Assembly (NCBI GenBank): GCA_020025875.1
Contig: JAHHRI010000003.1
Span: 1 to 64,000 of the forward strand
From: Alphaproteobacteria bacterium
GTDB lineage: Bacteria > Pseudomonadota > Alphaproteobacteria > RF32 > CAG-239
DNA: 64,000 nt
Reading direction: 5' to 3'
Part shown: one piece after another, positions 9,219 to 18,811 of the stretch
Layout: every line of letters begins with the position of its first letter
How positions within the stretch are numbered: the stretch's first letter is position 1
Position numbers and translations under genes: made by a program
Notes under the pieces: model-generated
What the model was told of the DNA's origin: nothing
The model's input: the letters and a program-made list of their open reading frames with translations, nothing else
Database searches by the model: none

Positions 9219-9953
9219 ATGTCAAAAATATTAAAACTTTTTATGATGCTTCTGCTCGTGGCCGCCTGTTCCGAAAAGGATAATCGGGAAGAACTGACCA
9301 TTACCGATTCCGAGGGTAACAAAACCGTTTACAAAGTAGAACTGGCACAGTCGAAAGAACAACTAGTTACCGGTCTGATGAACAGAACCGCGCTTGATGC
9401 CGATGCCGGCATGATCTTTGATCTGTCCGGTTTCAACAATGTGCCTACGGCCATGTGGATGAAAGACACCAAAATTGCGCTTGATATGTTGTTTATAGAC
9501 CAAGACGGGATGATCTACTGGATCTTTGAAAATGCCGAACCGGATTCCGTGAAAATGATTGTTGCTCCCTACCCCGCCGCCGCCGTGCTGGAAGTTAATG
9601 CCGGTGATGCCAAGGCTAAAGGAATTAAAATCGGCGATATGGTAGAGTATAAACTGTTCTCTGCCCCCAAAGCCGCTGCGGAAGTTGAGACGGTATCCGA
9701 AAAAGCAACCGCGGGCGACATCAAAGAACAGCCTCAGGTTGAAGCGGTAGCCGAAGAAAACAAGCCGGAACCGGAAATGACCGACAAAATTGAGGTAGAA
9801 CCGGCTCCGGCAGAAACGCCGATTGTCAAAGAAGAAGCCACTGAAGAAATGGCAGTAAAAGAAGAAGTTAAAGAAGAAACTGCTGCCGCCGAAAAAGCAG
9901 AACCGGTTAAAGAAGAAGCTCCGGCTCAAGAAGAAGTGGCAGCCGAAAAATAA
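9219..9953 (+). CDS. DUF192 lipoprotein with long acidic C-terminal tail
   Basis: 244-aa predicted lipoprotein: a hydrophobic signal ends in LLVAAC (lipobox, Cys 17). The DUF192 domain spans about residues 27-145 with the family blocks TGLMNRTALDADAGMIFD, PTAMWMKDTKIALDMLFID, VLEVNAGDAKAKGIKIGD. DUF192 proteins are small periplasmic or membrane-attached beta proteins of unknown function. Residues from about 148 on form a low-complexity Glu/Ala/Lys/Val tail with repeated EEA, KEE and VKEE units that most family members lack. The ribosome site CGGAGGAAC lies eight bases before the ATG. It is transcribed alone, with its own promoter and terminator. Confidence 0.9.
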   Translation: MSKILKLFMMLLLVAACSEKDNREELTITDSEGNKTVYKVELAQSKEQLVTGLMNRTALDADAGMIFDLSGFNNVPTAMWMKDTKIALDMLFIDQDGMIYWIFENAEPDSVKMIVAPYPAAAVLEVNAGDAKAKGIKIGDMVEYKLFSAPKAAAEVETVSEKATAGDIKEQPQVEAVAEENKPEPEMTDKIEVEPAPAETPIVKEEATEEMAVKEEVKEETAAAEKAEPVKEEAPAQEEVAAEK

Positions 9954-9975
9954 ATAACAACTGTCTGTTATCGCA

Positions 9976-10010
9976 AACAATCCCCGAAAAATGTTTTTTC
10001 GGGGATTGTT
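9976..10010 (+). terminator. Intrinsic terminator after the DUF192 gene
   Basis: A 16-base arm (9976-9991) pairs with 9994-10010 around the CCCCG/CGGGG core, followed by TTTTG. It lies 23 bases after the stop. Confidence 0.85.
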
Positions 10011-10165
10011 TTGTATCTACCGACATTAACCGCCTTTAGTCTGTTTGTGTAAGAAAGCTTTGTAAACTAAAACGGCAATATGCCGAGAGATGTCATCGGG
10101 CTTGTCAAATAGCGCCTGATCATCAAAAACGTTTACAGCTGTGTGAACGTTTGAGCGAAACAAAA

Positions 10166-13100
10166 TTACAGCCGATTGATTTTGCCAACCCAATTTTTTA
10201 TGGTTTCGAGCCGAACGGCATAACGACTCAATTCTCCCTCAATCAGCAACCGTTGATCGGGGCGTACTTTTATTTTTCCGAAGGAGCGTGCCACCAGTTC
10301 CACCAGTTTATCCGGCGAGCGGAAAATGTTGTTATAAAAAGTAACTAAAAACCCTTTGTCACCGGCATCTATTTTTTCGATATTGGCGGCTTTGCATAAT
10401 TGTTTAATTTCAACCGTTTTCAACAAGTTTTCCACTTCTTGCGGAATGGCGCCGAAACGATCGGCCAATTCTTCCCGCATATCAAGCAACGCTTCCTGAG
10501 TTTCCAGCCCGCCGATACGTTTGTACAGCCCCAACCGCACGCCGAGATCACGAACATAGCTCTCCGGAATCATAATCGGAACACCGGTAACAATCTGCGG
10601 ACTCCAGCCGCTGTCTGCCTTATTGTTTTCATCTTCGACGGCACCCGCCTTAATACGGGCTATTTCTTCTTCCAGCATATGGTGGTAAAGAGCAATACCC
10701 ACCTCTTTGATGTGTCCCGATTGTTCTTCACCCAACACATTGCCGGAACCGCGAATATCCATATCGTGACTGGCCAGAGAAAAGCCCGCCCCCAAAGTGT
10801 CCAAGGCCTGCAAAATGCTCAACCGCCGTTCGGCAATGGGTTTTAATTTTCTTTGCGCCGGCACCGTAAAATAGCAATAACCGCGCACTTTCGAACGACC
10901 GATTCTGCCTCTTAGCTGATAAAGTTGAGCCAACCCGAACATATCTGCACGATAAACAATCATGGTATTGACCGACGGCATATCAATCCCCGATTCAATA
11001 ATGGTTGTCGAAAGCAAAATATCTCCTTTTTGATCGGCAAAATCATTCATCACCTCTTCCAGCTGCTTAACGGGCATTTGCCCGTGGGCAACCAAAATCT
11101 TGGTATCCGGCGCCAACTCCTGCAACAGGTCATACACATGGGCAATGTCGGAAACCCGCGGACAAACGACAAAAGTCTGACCGCCGCGCATTTTTTCGCG
11201 GATGATGGCTTCTTTAATCATCACGCCGTCAAAAGGCATAACAAAGGTGCGTGCCGCCAACCGATCAACCGGCGGAGTGGCAATGATGGATAGTTGCTTA
11301 ACGCCGGTTAAGGACATTTGCAATGTTCTTGGGATTGGCGTAGCCGTCAGCGTCAGCACATGGACATCGGCTTTCAGCCCTTTCAATTTTTCTTTGTGGG
11401 CAACGCCGAAATGCTGTTCTTCGTCAATAATCAGCAGTCCCAAATCGGCAAACTCGATACTGCCCGAAAGCAGTGCGTGCGTGCCGATGACAATATCCAC
11501 CGCCCCGCTTTTCAGCCCCTCTTTTGCTTTGCGCGCGGCAGCCGGTGTCTGCAGTCGAGACAGCATACACACATTGAGCGGAAAACCTGCCATGCGTTGC
11601 TTAAAGTTGTGATAATGCTGCCGTGCCAACAACGTCGTCGGCACAATCAGAGCCACCTGCGCGCCTGCCATTGCCACTGCAAACGCCGCTCGCAAAGCCA
11701 CTTCCGTTTTGCCGAAACCGACATCACCGCACACCAACCGATCCATCGGTATTCCTGCCGACAGATCACTCAGCACGTCGCTGATTGCATTGAGCTGATC
11801 TTCGGTTTCGTTGTAAGGAAAACCGGCGCAAAATTCATCATAAAGCCCCTCCGGCGCAATATAAGTTTCCGCCTTTCTCAGTTGTCGCTGCGCCGCAATG
11901 GCAATCAGCTTTTCGGCAATTTCGTGAATCCTTTTTTTGACTTTTGCCTTTTTGGCTTCCCAAGCCGCACCGCCCAAGGTGTCAAGCTGGATATTATCAT
12001 CGTCGATCCCATAGCGGGAAACGGTTTCTATATTTTCAACCGGCACAAAAAGTTTATCTTCGTTGGCATAAATAATTTTCAGGCAGTCGTGCGGCGCACC
12101 TCCCGCCGTAATGTTTTCCAGCCCCATAAACCGACCGATACCGTGTTCAATATGCACCACCAATTCCCCGACATTGAGTGAGGAAATATCGGCAATAAAA
12201 TCTTTTGATGTTACTTTTTTGCCGGTTCGCCGGTTTTGTCGCGCCCCTAAAATATCTTGTTCCGCCACCAAACAAAAACCCTGCCCGCGAAAACCGTGCG
12301 GCAAGGGCAACACCACCATGGCCACCCGATTGGCAACCGACTTATCCAAAGCCTGTTGCCAGTTCTCGGCAAAGGTAAATTCAAGACCGGTATAGGGACT
12401 TTCGTTTTTGGCATCGGAAATCAACGAAAACAAACGTTCTCGCGAACCGGAAGTATAACAACAAATAATCTTTTTTAATTTGCCATATTCGCTGAAATAG
12501 GCCAAAAGATCGTGGTAAACCTGTGCGGCATTAACATTTTTGGCAGCGGAAAAATCTCGTCCGGGCAGCACGCCGCTGTCTTGGTTGCTGTCTGTTTGCG
12601 GCAGGTTAAGTCCGGTCAGCGTCACGGCGCGCCGTTTTTCAACCATTAAAGAAAACTCATCGGCGGCAAGAAACATCAGCTCCGGCATAACCGGACGATA
12701 AACATCTATTTCGGCAGAATTTTTAACTTTGAGAGCCTCTAACCGAGATGTGTAATGATCGGCAATGCTTTCGCTTTTGGCAGCCAAAGCCGCATCAACA
12801 TTGCGCCCCATCACAATTTTAGCCCGCGGCAGATAGTCAAACAGGCTCGGCAGCGGTTCTTCGTAGAAAAACGGCAGCCAGTTTTCTATCCCCATGTATT
12901 GACGCCCTTCGGATACCGCTTCGTAAATTTCGTCGTCTTTAAATGCCGCGCCGAAAGCTTCCCGATAGCGGCTGCGAAAAGTTTTGACGGTGTTGTCGTC
13001 TAAAACCACTTCACCCGCGGCACGGAACAGATAGCTCTTTTTTTCACCGCTGGTACGTTGGCTCAACACGTCGAAAGTGCGAATTTTTTCCACTTCATCG

Positions 13101-13651
13101 CCAAACAAGTCAATACGCAAAGGATCTGTCGTTCCGGTTGGAAAAATGTCGAGAATATCTCCCCTGACGGCATATTCTCCGGGCTCCATCACTTGCTCAA
13201 CCCTGCTGTAGCCATTAATCGACACATAATGCAAAAAAGCGTTAAAGTTCAAAGACTGACCGACTTTAACTTCTTTCATCGAATTAAGAAAAATTTTCTT
13301 CGGCGGCAACTTTTGCAAAACCGCGCCGATACTGGCGGCAATAATCCGCGGTTGTTTTGTTTGCGGAGAAAAAGCAAGAGTGCTGAGCGTGTCAATGCGG
13401 CGGGCAACAATATTTACATTGGGCGAAACCCGATCATAAGGCACGGTGTCCCACGCCGGAAAGCGCAAAATCTCCGCCTGCGGCAGCAAGCTTTGCAAAA
13501 TATCGGCATTTTGTTCCAACGCCACGCCGTCGCTTGCAATATATAAAATGTCATCTTCGCTCTGTCGCCAAAGATCTGCCACCGCAAAGGGCTCAAAGCC
13601 TTCGCTTACGGAAGAAACGGAAACCAGATATTGATCGGAGTTTTTTGCCAT
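10166..13651 (-). CDS. mfd: Transcription-repair coupling factor Mfd
   Basis: Removes RNA polymerase stalled at DNA lesions and recruits UvrA. The 1161-aa length is normal. The N-terminal UvrB-like region includes LRFPAWDTVPYDR. The CarD-like RNA-polymerase interaction domain contains HIEHGIGRFMGLENI near residue 500. The RecG-like motor has Walker A CGDVGFGKTEVALRAAF, motif II IDEEQHFGV and LTATPIPRTLQMSL; motif VI reads YQLRGRIGRSKVRGYCYF. A C-terminal TRCF domain follows. All helicase motifs are intact. The next gene, recG, is divergent and shares an 82-base intergenic region with it. Confidence 0.97.
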   Translation of the reverse strand: MAKNSDQYLVSVSSVSEGFEPFAVADLWRQSEDDILYIASDGVALEQNADILQSLLPQAEILRFPAWDTVPYDRVSPNVNIVARRIDTLSTLAFSPQTKQPRIIAASIGAVLQKLPPKKIFLNSMKEVKVGQSLNFNAFLHYVSINGYSRVEQVMEPGEYAVRGDILDIFPTGTTDPLRIDLFGDEVEKIRTFDVLSQRTSGEKKSYLFRAAGEVVLDDNTVKTFRSRYREAFGAAFKDDEIYEAVSEGRQYMGIENWLPFFYEEPLPSLFDYLPRAKIVMGRNVDAALAAKSESIADHYTSRLEALKVKNSAEIDVYRPVMPELMFLAADEFSLMVEKRRAVTLTGLNLPQTDSNQDSGVLPGRDFSAAKNVNAAQVYHDLLAYFSEYGKLKKIICCYTSGSRERLFSLISDAKNESPYTGLEFTFAENWQQALDKSVANRVAMVVLPLPHGFRGQGFCLVAEQDILGARQNRRTGKKVTSKDFIADISSLNVGELVVHIEHGIGRFMGLENITAGGAPHDCLKIIYANEDKLFVPVENIETVSRYGIDDDNIQLDTLGGAAWEAKKAKVKKRIHEIAEKLIAIAAQRQLRKAETYIAPEGLYDEFCAGFPYNETEDQLNAISDVLSDLSAGIPMDRLVCGDVGFGKTEVALRAAFAVAMAGAQVALIVPTTLLARQHYHNFKQRMAGFPLNVCMLSRLQTPAAARKAKEGLKSGAVDIVIGTHALLSGSIEFADLGLLIIDEEQHFGVAHKEKLKGLKADVHVLTLTATPIPRTLQMSLTGVKQLSIIATPPVDRLAARTFVMPFDGVMIKEAIIREKMRGGQTFVVCPRVSDIAHVYDLLQELAPDTKILVAHGQMPVKQLEEVMNDFADQKGDILLSTTIIESGIDMPSVNTMIVYRADMFGLAQLYQLRGRIGRSKVRGYCYFTVPAQRKLKPIAERRLSILQALDTLGAGFSLASHDMDIRGSGNVLGEEQSGHIKEVGIALYHHMLEEEIARIKAGAVEDENNKADSGWSPQIVTGVPIMIPESYVRDLGVRLGLYKRIGGLETQEALLDMREELADRFGAIPQEVENLLKTVEIKQLCKAANIEKIDAGDKGFLVTFYNNIFRSPDKLVELVARSFGKIKVRPDQRLLIEGELSRYAVRLETIKNWVGKINRL

Positions 13652-13733
13652 AACCTTATCTTCTTATTTACATCTCCTACAAAAATATATACAATTACCG
13701 CCGATAGCAACCTTTTTTTTAAGGTAGGAGCTT

Positions 13734-15818
13734 ATGCGGCCATCTTTTTTATATCCCTTTTTTGCATCTCCCTCATCTTTGCGCGGTGTCGGTGAAAAAT
13801 CGGCAGCGCTTTTAGAAAAACTCGGCATCGAAAAAACAGTCGATCTGCTCTGGCACTTACCTTATGCCGTTCATGTTCGCCATCGGGCAACATCTGTCCG
13901 CAGTCTCAAAAACGGAGAAATCAACACCATAAAAATCCGTGTTGTTGAACATATCAGCCCCAAAAGCAACCGCCACCCCTATCAGGTTTTGTGTAAAGAC
14001 AAGGAGGAAAATGAACTGACCTTGGTCTTTTTTAAAGCCTATCCCGATTTTATCCGCAAAAACCTGCCCGAAGGCAGCGAGCGTCTGATCAGCGGCAAAA
14101 CGGAGCTGTTTAACGGCTGCTGGCAAATGAGCCATCCCGATTATATTGTCATGCCGGAAAACGATCGGCAAATTCCGGACATAGAGCCGGTTTACGGACT
14201 GACCGCCGGCATCAGCAACAAATTTATCTGCCGGTTGATTGGTCATGCGCTGGCGGCAATGCAACCGCTCCCCGAATGGTTGGAGCCCAATCATCAAAAA
14301 GCCCTCAACCTGCCATCTTTTGCCGAAGCTTTGCAACAGGTGCATCACCCCCGCGGCAGTTGCGATCTGCTGCCTACAAGCGCCGCCCGTATGCGACTGG
14401 CTTACGACGAACTGCTGGCCAACCAACTGTCGTTGGCTCTGGTGCGGAAAAAAGTAAAAAAACAAGCCGGTCGCCAAATTGCCGGCAACGGCTTGCTCCG
14501 ACAAACAATCTTGGAACAACTGCCTTTTTCGCTCACCGACGCACAAGCAAAAGTCTTGTCAGAAATCTACCGCGATCAGGCAAGCGAAAGCCGTATGTTG
14601 CGTTTGTTGCAAGGCGATGTCGGCAGCGGCAAAACCATCGTTGCGCTGCTTACCATGCTCAACGCCGTTGAATGCGGCGCCCAAGCGGCCATTATGGCGC
14701 CAACGGAAATTCTTGCCAAACAACATTTTGACACCATTGCGCCGCTTTTAGAAAAAATCGGTCTTAATGCGGCTCTTTTAACCGGTCGCCTCAAAGGTAA
14801 AGCTCGTACAAAACTGTTAGAGGAGCTAAAAGACGGCAAAATAAACATTCTGATCGGCACCCATGCCCTGTTTGTCGAAGATGTGGCGTTTGCCGATCTT
14901 GCCTGCGTGGTAATTGACGAACAACACCGTTTCGGCGTTCATCAACGCCTAAATCTTTCCGACAAAGGCAACCGTGCCGATATTTTGGTCATGACCGCCA
15001 CCCCCATTCCGAGAACTTTGATACTAACCGCTTTCGGCGATATGGAATATTCCAAAATCGACCAACTTCCCGCAGGGCGAAAACCGGTGGACACCAGAGT
15101 GATGCCGCTTGGCAAAATTGATGACATCATTCCTGCCGTTAAACGCAAAACAGAAAAAGACGAACGGATATATTGGGTATGCCCGCTGGTTGAAGAATCG
15201 GAAAAAATAGACATTGCCGCCGCCGAAAAACGCTTTGAAATTTTGCAAAAGACTTTTGGCGATCAAGTCGGTCTGGTTCACGGAAAAATGAAAGAAAAGG
15301 AAAAAGAGCTTGTGATGGAACGCTTTAAAAGCGGTGAGATTAAATTGCTGGTTGCGACCACCGTCATAGAAGTGGGGGTTAATGTACCGGAAGCCACCGT
15401 CATGATTATTGAACATGCGGAACGTTTCGGATTGGCGCAACTTCACCAGCTGCGCGGACGTGTCAAGCGCGGAAACAAACCCGCCAGCTGTATTTTGCTT
15501 TACGGTTATCCGCTGGGAGAAACTTCCCGTGCGCGGCTCAACATTATGCGTGACACCGAAGACGGTTTTTTAATTGCGGAAGAAGACCTAAAACTGCGCG
15601 GTGGCGGAGAAATTCTCGGCACCCGTCAGAGCGGTGTCGAACAATTCCTGTTGGCAGAAATGCCCGAACATCAAAATCTGCTGATAACCGCCAACAAAGA
15701 CGCACAAATGATTGTGGCCACAGATCCCGATCTTTTGGGGCCTCGCGGACAGGCTCTGCGCACCCTGCTCTATCTGTTTGAACGTAACCATGCCGTCAAG
15801 ACATATCTTGCGGGATAA
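13734..15818 (+). CDS. recG: ATP-dependent DNA helicase RecG
   Basis: Branch-migration helicase that remodels stalled forks and recombination intermediates. The 694-aa length is normal. It begins with the helix-hairpin and wedge OB-fold region (LRGVGEKSAALLEKLGI, DLLWHLPY). The motor follows with Walker A QGDVGSGKTIVALL near residue 295, MAPTEILAKQHF, VVIDEQHRFGVHQR, MTATPIPRTL, and motif VI QLHQLRGRVKRG. The C-terminal segment LRGGGEILGTRQSG is typical. The ATG is preceded by AGGTAGGAG. The gene is divergent from mfd. Confidence 0.97.
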   Translation: MRPSFLYPFFASPSSLRGVGEKSAALLEKLGIEKTVDLLWHLPYAVHVRHRATSVRSLKNGEINTIKIRVVEHISPKSNRHPYQVLCKDKEENELTLVFFKAYPDFIRKNLPEGSERLISGKTELFNGCWQMSHPDYIVMPENDRQIPDIEPVYGLTAGISNKFICRLIGHALAAMQPLPEWLEPNHQKALNLPSFAEALQQVHHPRGSCDLLPTSAARMRLAYDELLANQLSLALVRKKVKKQAGRQIAGNGLLRQTILEQLPFSLTDAQAKVLSEIYRDQASESRMLRLLQGDVGSGKTIVALLTMLNAVECGAQAAIMAPTEILAKQHFDTIAPLLEKIGLNAALLTGRLKGKARTKLLEELKDGKINILIGTHALFVEDVAFADLACVVIDEQHRFGVHQRLNLSDKGNRADILVMTATPIPRTLILTAFGDMEYSKIDQLPAGRKPVDTRVMPLGKIDDIIPAVKRKTEKDERIYWVCPLVEESEKIDIAAAEKRFEILQKTFGDQVGLVHGKMKEKEKELVMERFKSGEIKLLVATTVIEVGVNVPEATVMIIEHAERFGLAQLHQLRGRVKRGNKPASCILLYGYPLGETSRARLNIMRDTEDGFLIAEEDLKLRGGGEILGTRQSGVEQFLLAEMPEHQNLLITANKDAQMIVATDPDLLGPRGQALRTLLYLFERNHAVKTYLAG

Positions 15819-15842
15819 TCCTCTTACCGATCGGCACCAAGA

Positions 15843-16292
15843 TCACTCTGGCAGCAGATTGGTTGCAGGGTTGTGTTTGGTGGCAAAATCTTTGACCAAA
15901 AAAGTTGTAACCGGAGCTTTTGAATATTTTTCAAATAATATCCCATGCCCAAGGCAAAGTCCGACAATAATATTCAATTCGCAACCTTGAGCGTTCAGAT
16001 ATTCTGCTTGTGACAAAGGATCGCAACTCGGTCCCCGTAAACTTTCGTTAAGTTCGCAAGCTTTCAGCCCGCTTTCCTTACAGTTGATGCTGTAGACCTC
16101 AAAGCCGGCTTCCTCCAACAGCTGCGCCAGCCGCGTGCCGTAAGCAACCACACCGGTGCAAGTGGCAATCCCCAACTTTCGAAAACCGGAAAGATGGCAA
16201 AAATCAATCAATTCCCGTAATCTTGATTTATTTAAGGATTGGGCGGCAATCAGCATCTGTCGCTTATCTTCATCAGAATAATGGTGTGTCAT
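15843..16292 (-). CDS. DUF1847 family protein, short form
   Basis: 149 aa. It matches the core of DUF1847: GIATCTGVVAYGTRLAQLLE, INCKESGLKACELNESL, CDPLSQAEYLNAQGCELNII, VGLCLGHGILFEKYSKAPVT and VKDFATKHNP. Family members are usually longer because of an N-terminal Cys-rich metal-binding segment; here the protein begins directly in the helical region (MTHHYSDEDKRQMLIAAQS), so that segment is missing. Remaining cysteines in the core could still bind metal. Function unknown; it is often assumed to be a redox or metal protein. The gene is convergent with recG (25-base gap), and transcription appears single. Confidence 0.8.
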   Translation of the reverse strand: MTHHYSDEDKRQMLIAAQSLNKSRLRELIDFCHLSGFRKLGIATCTGVVAYGTRLAQLLEEAGFEVYSINCKESGLKACELNESLRGPSCDPLSQAEYLNAQGCELNIIVGLCLGHGILFEKYSKAPVTTFLVKDFATKHNPATNLLPE

Positions 16293-16521
16293 CGCTTAAA
16301 ATCTCCTCGCAAAGTCATAATCATTATATTAGTACCCTCGCTGTCAACCGGAAACAAGTTTTTTTTGTCGGTTTTCTCTTTTTTACGGTGAACATACCGT
16401 GCTTTTTCTTTGTTATGGCTTGCCGTTTTCTTTGAGCGGCAACACAATTTAAAGCGTTTGCAACCACGGTTTTCGCCTGCTTAGGATCGGTGTCGGCGTA
16501 TTGTCATTTTGCCGCCGATGA

Positions 16522-16548
16522 CAAAACAAAACCCCGAAAAACGGGGTT
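16522..16548 (-). terminator. Intrinsic terminator after rpoD
   Basis: AACCCCG (16530-16536) pairs with CGGGGTT (16542-16548) around five A residues. On the minus strand it is followed by TTTTGTTTTG. It lies just beyond the rpoD stop. Confidence 0.8.
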
Positions 16549-16554
16549 GTCTGT

Positions 16555-18642
16555 TTATTGATCCAAAAACGAACGCAGTTTGCGTGAACGGCTTGGGTGT
16601 TTGAGCTTGCGCAGGGCTTTGGCCTCAATTTGCCGAATACGCTCACGGGTGACGTTAAACTGTTGTCCAACTTCTTCCAGCGTATGATCGGTATTCATTC
16701 CAATACCGAAACGCATCCGCAAAACACGTTCTTCACGCGGCGTCAGCGAAGACAAAATCCTCGTGCAGGTTTCTTTCAAGTTGGTATGGATTGCGGAATC
16801 CAACGGCTGCAGGGCACTCTCGTCGGGAATAAAATCACCGAGTGAAGAATCTTCTTCATCACCGACGGGCGATTCCAAACTAACGGGTTCTTTGGCAATT
16901 TTCATCACCTTGCGCACTTTTTCAAGCGGCATAGACAGCCGCGCCGCCAATTCCTCCGGCACGGGTTCGCGTCCCATTTCCGAAAGCATCTGTCGCGATG
17001 TCCGCACCAGTTTATTAATCGTTTCGATCATATGGACGGGAATGCGAATTGTTCTTGCTTGGTCAGCAATCGAGCGGGTAATTGCCTGACGGATCCACCA
17101 TGTGGCATAGGTCGAAAACTTATAGCCGCGGCGATATTCAAACTTATCAACGGCTTTCATCAAGCCGATGTTTCCTTCCTGAATCAAATCAAGAAACTGC
17201 AACCCGCGATTGGTATATTTTTTGGCAATGGAAATCACCAGCCGCAAATTGGCTTCAATCATTTCTTTTTTGGCACGTTCGGCTTCTCTTTCGCCTTTTT
17301 TGATGGTATCGACCATCCGTCGATATTCGGTAATCGGCAGCCCGCATTCTTGCGCCATGCGTGCAACGCTGTCACGCAATTCTAAAACCTCAACGCCATA
17401 CTTGGCAATAAACTCCTGCCAATGTTTGTCTTTTTTGTTAGAAACATTTTCCACCCAGTTGGGATCCAGTTCCGACTTTTGGTACACCTCAAGGAAATTT
17501 TCGCGCTTAATTTTGCACGCCATGGCATAGCGCAACAATTTTCCTTCCAAGCCCATCAGTCGCTTGTTAATACCGTTTAACTGTTCCACCAACTGTTCAA
17601 TTCTCACGCTGTTGAGGTGGATTGAACTCATCAGTTCAACCAGTTCTTTCTTAACTTGAACATATTTCTTTTCCACGGCAGGTTTAATGCTTTTGCCGGC
17701 AAGAATAGATTCCACCCGCTGGCTTTGAATTTTCTTCAAATCATCATAGTAACTGGAAATTTTGGTAAGAATTTCCAACACCGGTTCCCACAAGGCTTCT
17801 TCCATGGCAGAAACGGAAGCAGAAGAATGCCCGCTGCCGGCGTCATCCGTATCGTCTTGATGTTCGCTGCCATCGGTTGCATCGTCGTCACTTTCATCAT
17901 CAATATCGGCAACGTCTTCATCTTCATCGGCACCGCCTTCATCATCAACGGCGTCTTCCAGATCCATGTCATCTTCCAGATCTTCGTCAATATCATCCAG
18001 ATTTTCTTTCTTTTCCAGTTCGGCAACCACTTTTTCCAAACTGTCAACCGGTGCGCTCTCCTCATCTTCATAAACCAGCGCTTCGGGATCGTCGCCATAC
18101 ATCATTTCCAGATCGACCACATCTCTGAGCTGCATTTTTCCCTGCATCAGGTCATCTCGCCAACCGGCAATGGCCTTAATTGTCATCGGACTTTCGCACA
18201 AACCGTCAATCATAACCGTTTTGCCTGCCTCAATACGCTTGGCGATGGCAATTTCTCCCTCTCGGGAAAGCAGCTCGACCGATCCCATCTCTTTTAAATA
18301 CATACGGACCGGATCATCGTAACGCCCCATTTCCTTTTCGTCAAAGTTGCCGGATTCTTCATAACTTTCGTCATCTTCGGCTTCTTCTTCGGGCTCAAAA
18401 CTATCCGCGCCCGATTCCGAAATAATGCTGATCCCCATATCGGAAATTTCCGACATAATATCTTCAATCTGTTCAGAAGACTCTTTATCTGACGGCAGGG
18501 CTTTGTTAAGTTCCTCCACCGTAATATAGCCGCGGGCCTTACCTTTTTCGACAATCCGCTTGATGGCGCTGCCCAAAGTGTCAATCAGCGGGGCATCCGC
18601 TGCACCTGCTTCATAAAAGTCTTGGTTTTCTGTGTCTGACAT
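16555..18642 (-). CDS. rpoD: RNA polymerase primary sigma factor RpoD (sigma-70)
   Basis: Housekeeping sigma factor, 695 aa from the ATG at 18642 (GGGA about nine bases upstream); an in-frame GTG 39 bases further up has no support. Region 1.1: [20 protein letters not shown]. Region 1.2: [20 protein letters not shown]. The non-conserved insert carries a strikingly acidic stretch at about residues 200-270 ([20 protein letters not shown] and onward). Region 2 reads [40 protein letters not shown] and [20 protein letters not shown]. Region 4 ends with [20 protein letters not shown]. It follows yqeY and dnaG, the conserved macromolecular synthesis operon, and also has its own promoter. Confidence 0.97.
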   Translation of the reverse strand: MSDTENQDFYEAGAADAPLIDTLGSAIKRIVEKGKARGYITVEELNKALPSDKESSEQIEDIMSEISDMGISIISESGADSFEPEEEAEDDESYEESGNFDEKEMGRYDDPVRMYLKEMGSVELLSREGEIAIAKRIEAGKTVMIDGLCESPMTIKAIAGWRDDLMQGKMQLRDVVDLEMMYGDDPEALVYEDEESAPVDSLEKVVAELEKKENLDDIDEDLEDDMDLEDAVDDEGGADEDEDVADIDDESDDDATDGSEHQDDTDDAGSGHSSASVSAMEEALWEPVLEILTKISSYYDDLKKIQSQRVESILAGKSIKPAVEKKYVQVKKELVELMSSIHLNSVRIEQLVEQLNGINKRLMGLEGKLLRYAMACKIKRENFLEVYQKSELDPNWVENVSNKKDKHWQEFIAKYGVEVLELRDSVARMAQECGLPITEYRRMVDTIKKGEREAERAKKEMIEANLRLVISIAKKYTNRGLQFLDLIQEGNIGLMKAVDKFEYRRGYKFSTYATWWIRQAITRSIADQARTIRIPVHMIETINKLVRTSRQMLSEMGREPVPEELAARLSMPLEKVRKVMKIAKEPVSLESPVGDEEDSSLGDFIPDESALQPLDSAIHTNLKETCTRILSSLTPREERVLRMRFGIGMNTDHTLEEVGQQFNVTRERIRQIEAKALRKLKHPSRSRKLRSFLDQ

Positions 18643-18707
18643 ATTTTTTCCCAAAAATCGATTTTCAGCCGGACATTGCATCCGGCAAACAAGTTGCTAG
18701 CGGCTCT

Positions 18708-18736
18708 TTTTTAGAGTTTTATTGTCAATTTGTCAA
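18708..18736 (-). promoter_or_regulatory. Candidate rpoD promoter between dnaG and rpoD
   Basis: On the minus strand a consensus TTGACA (18731-18736), a 17-base spacer and TAAAAA (18708-18713). A second TTGACA lies eight bases downstream (18723-18728). It sits in the 169-base dnaG-rpoD gap, about 65 bases ahead of the rpoD ATG. Confidence 0.5.
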
Positions 18737-18811
18737 CAGTAGTATTTATAAAAAATTAACCTTTTACCCCAAAACAACCCAAACAAAGTAAGCGTATCAG
18801 CCGTTTTCGGC

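Noticed and set aside
9363..9980. 205-aa minus-strand frame rich in Phe and Arg
   Set aside because: Complement of the Glu/Lys-rich tail of the DUF192 gene; composition is an artefact.
18642..18681. Upstream start for RpoD adding 13 residues
   Set aside because: GGGA precedes the ATG at 18642 and the added residues do not resemble sigma-factor N-termini.
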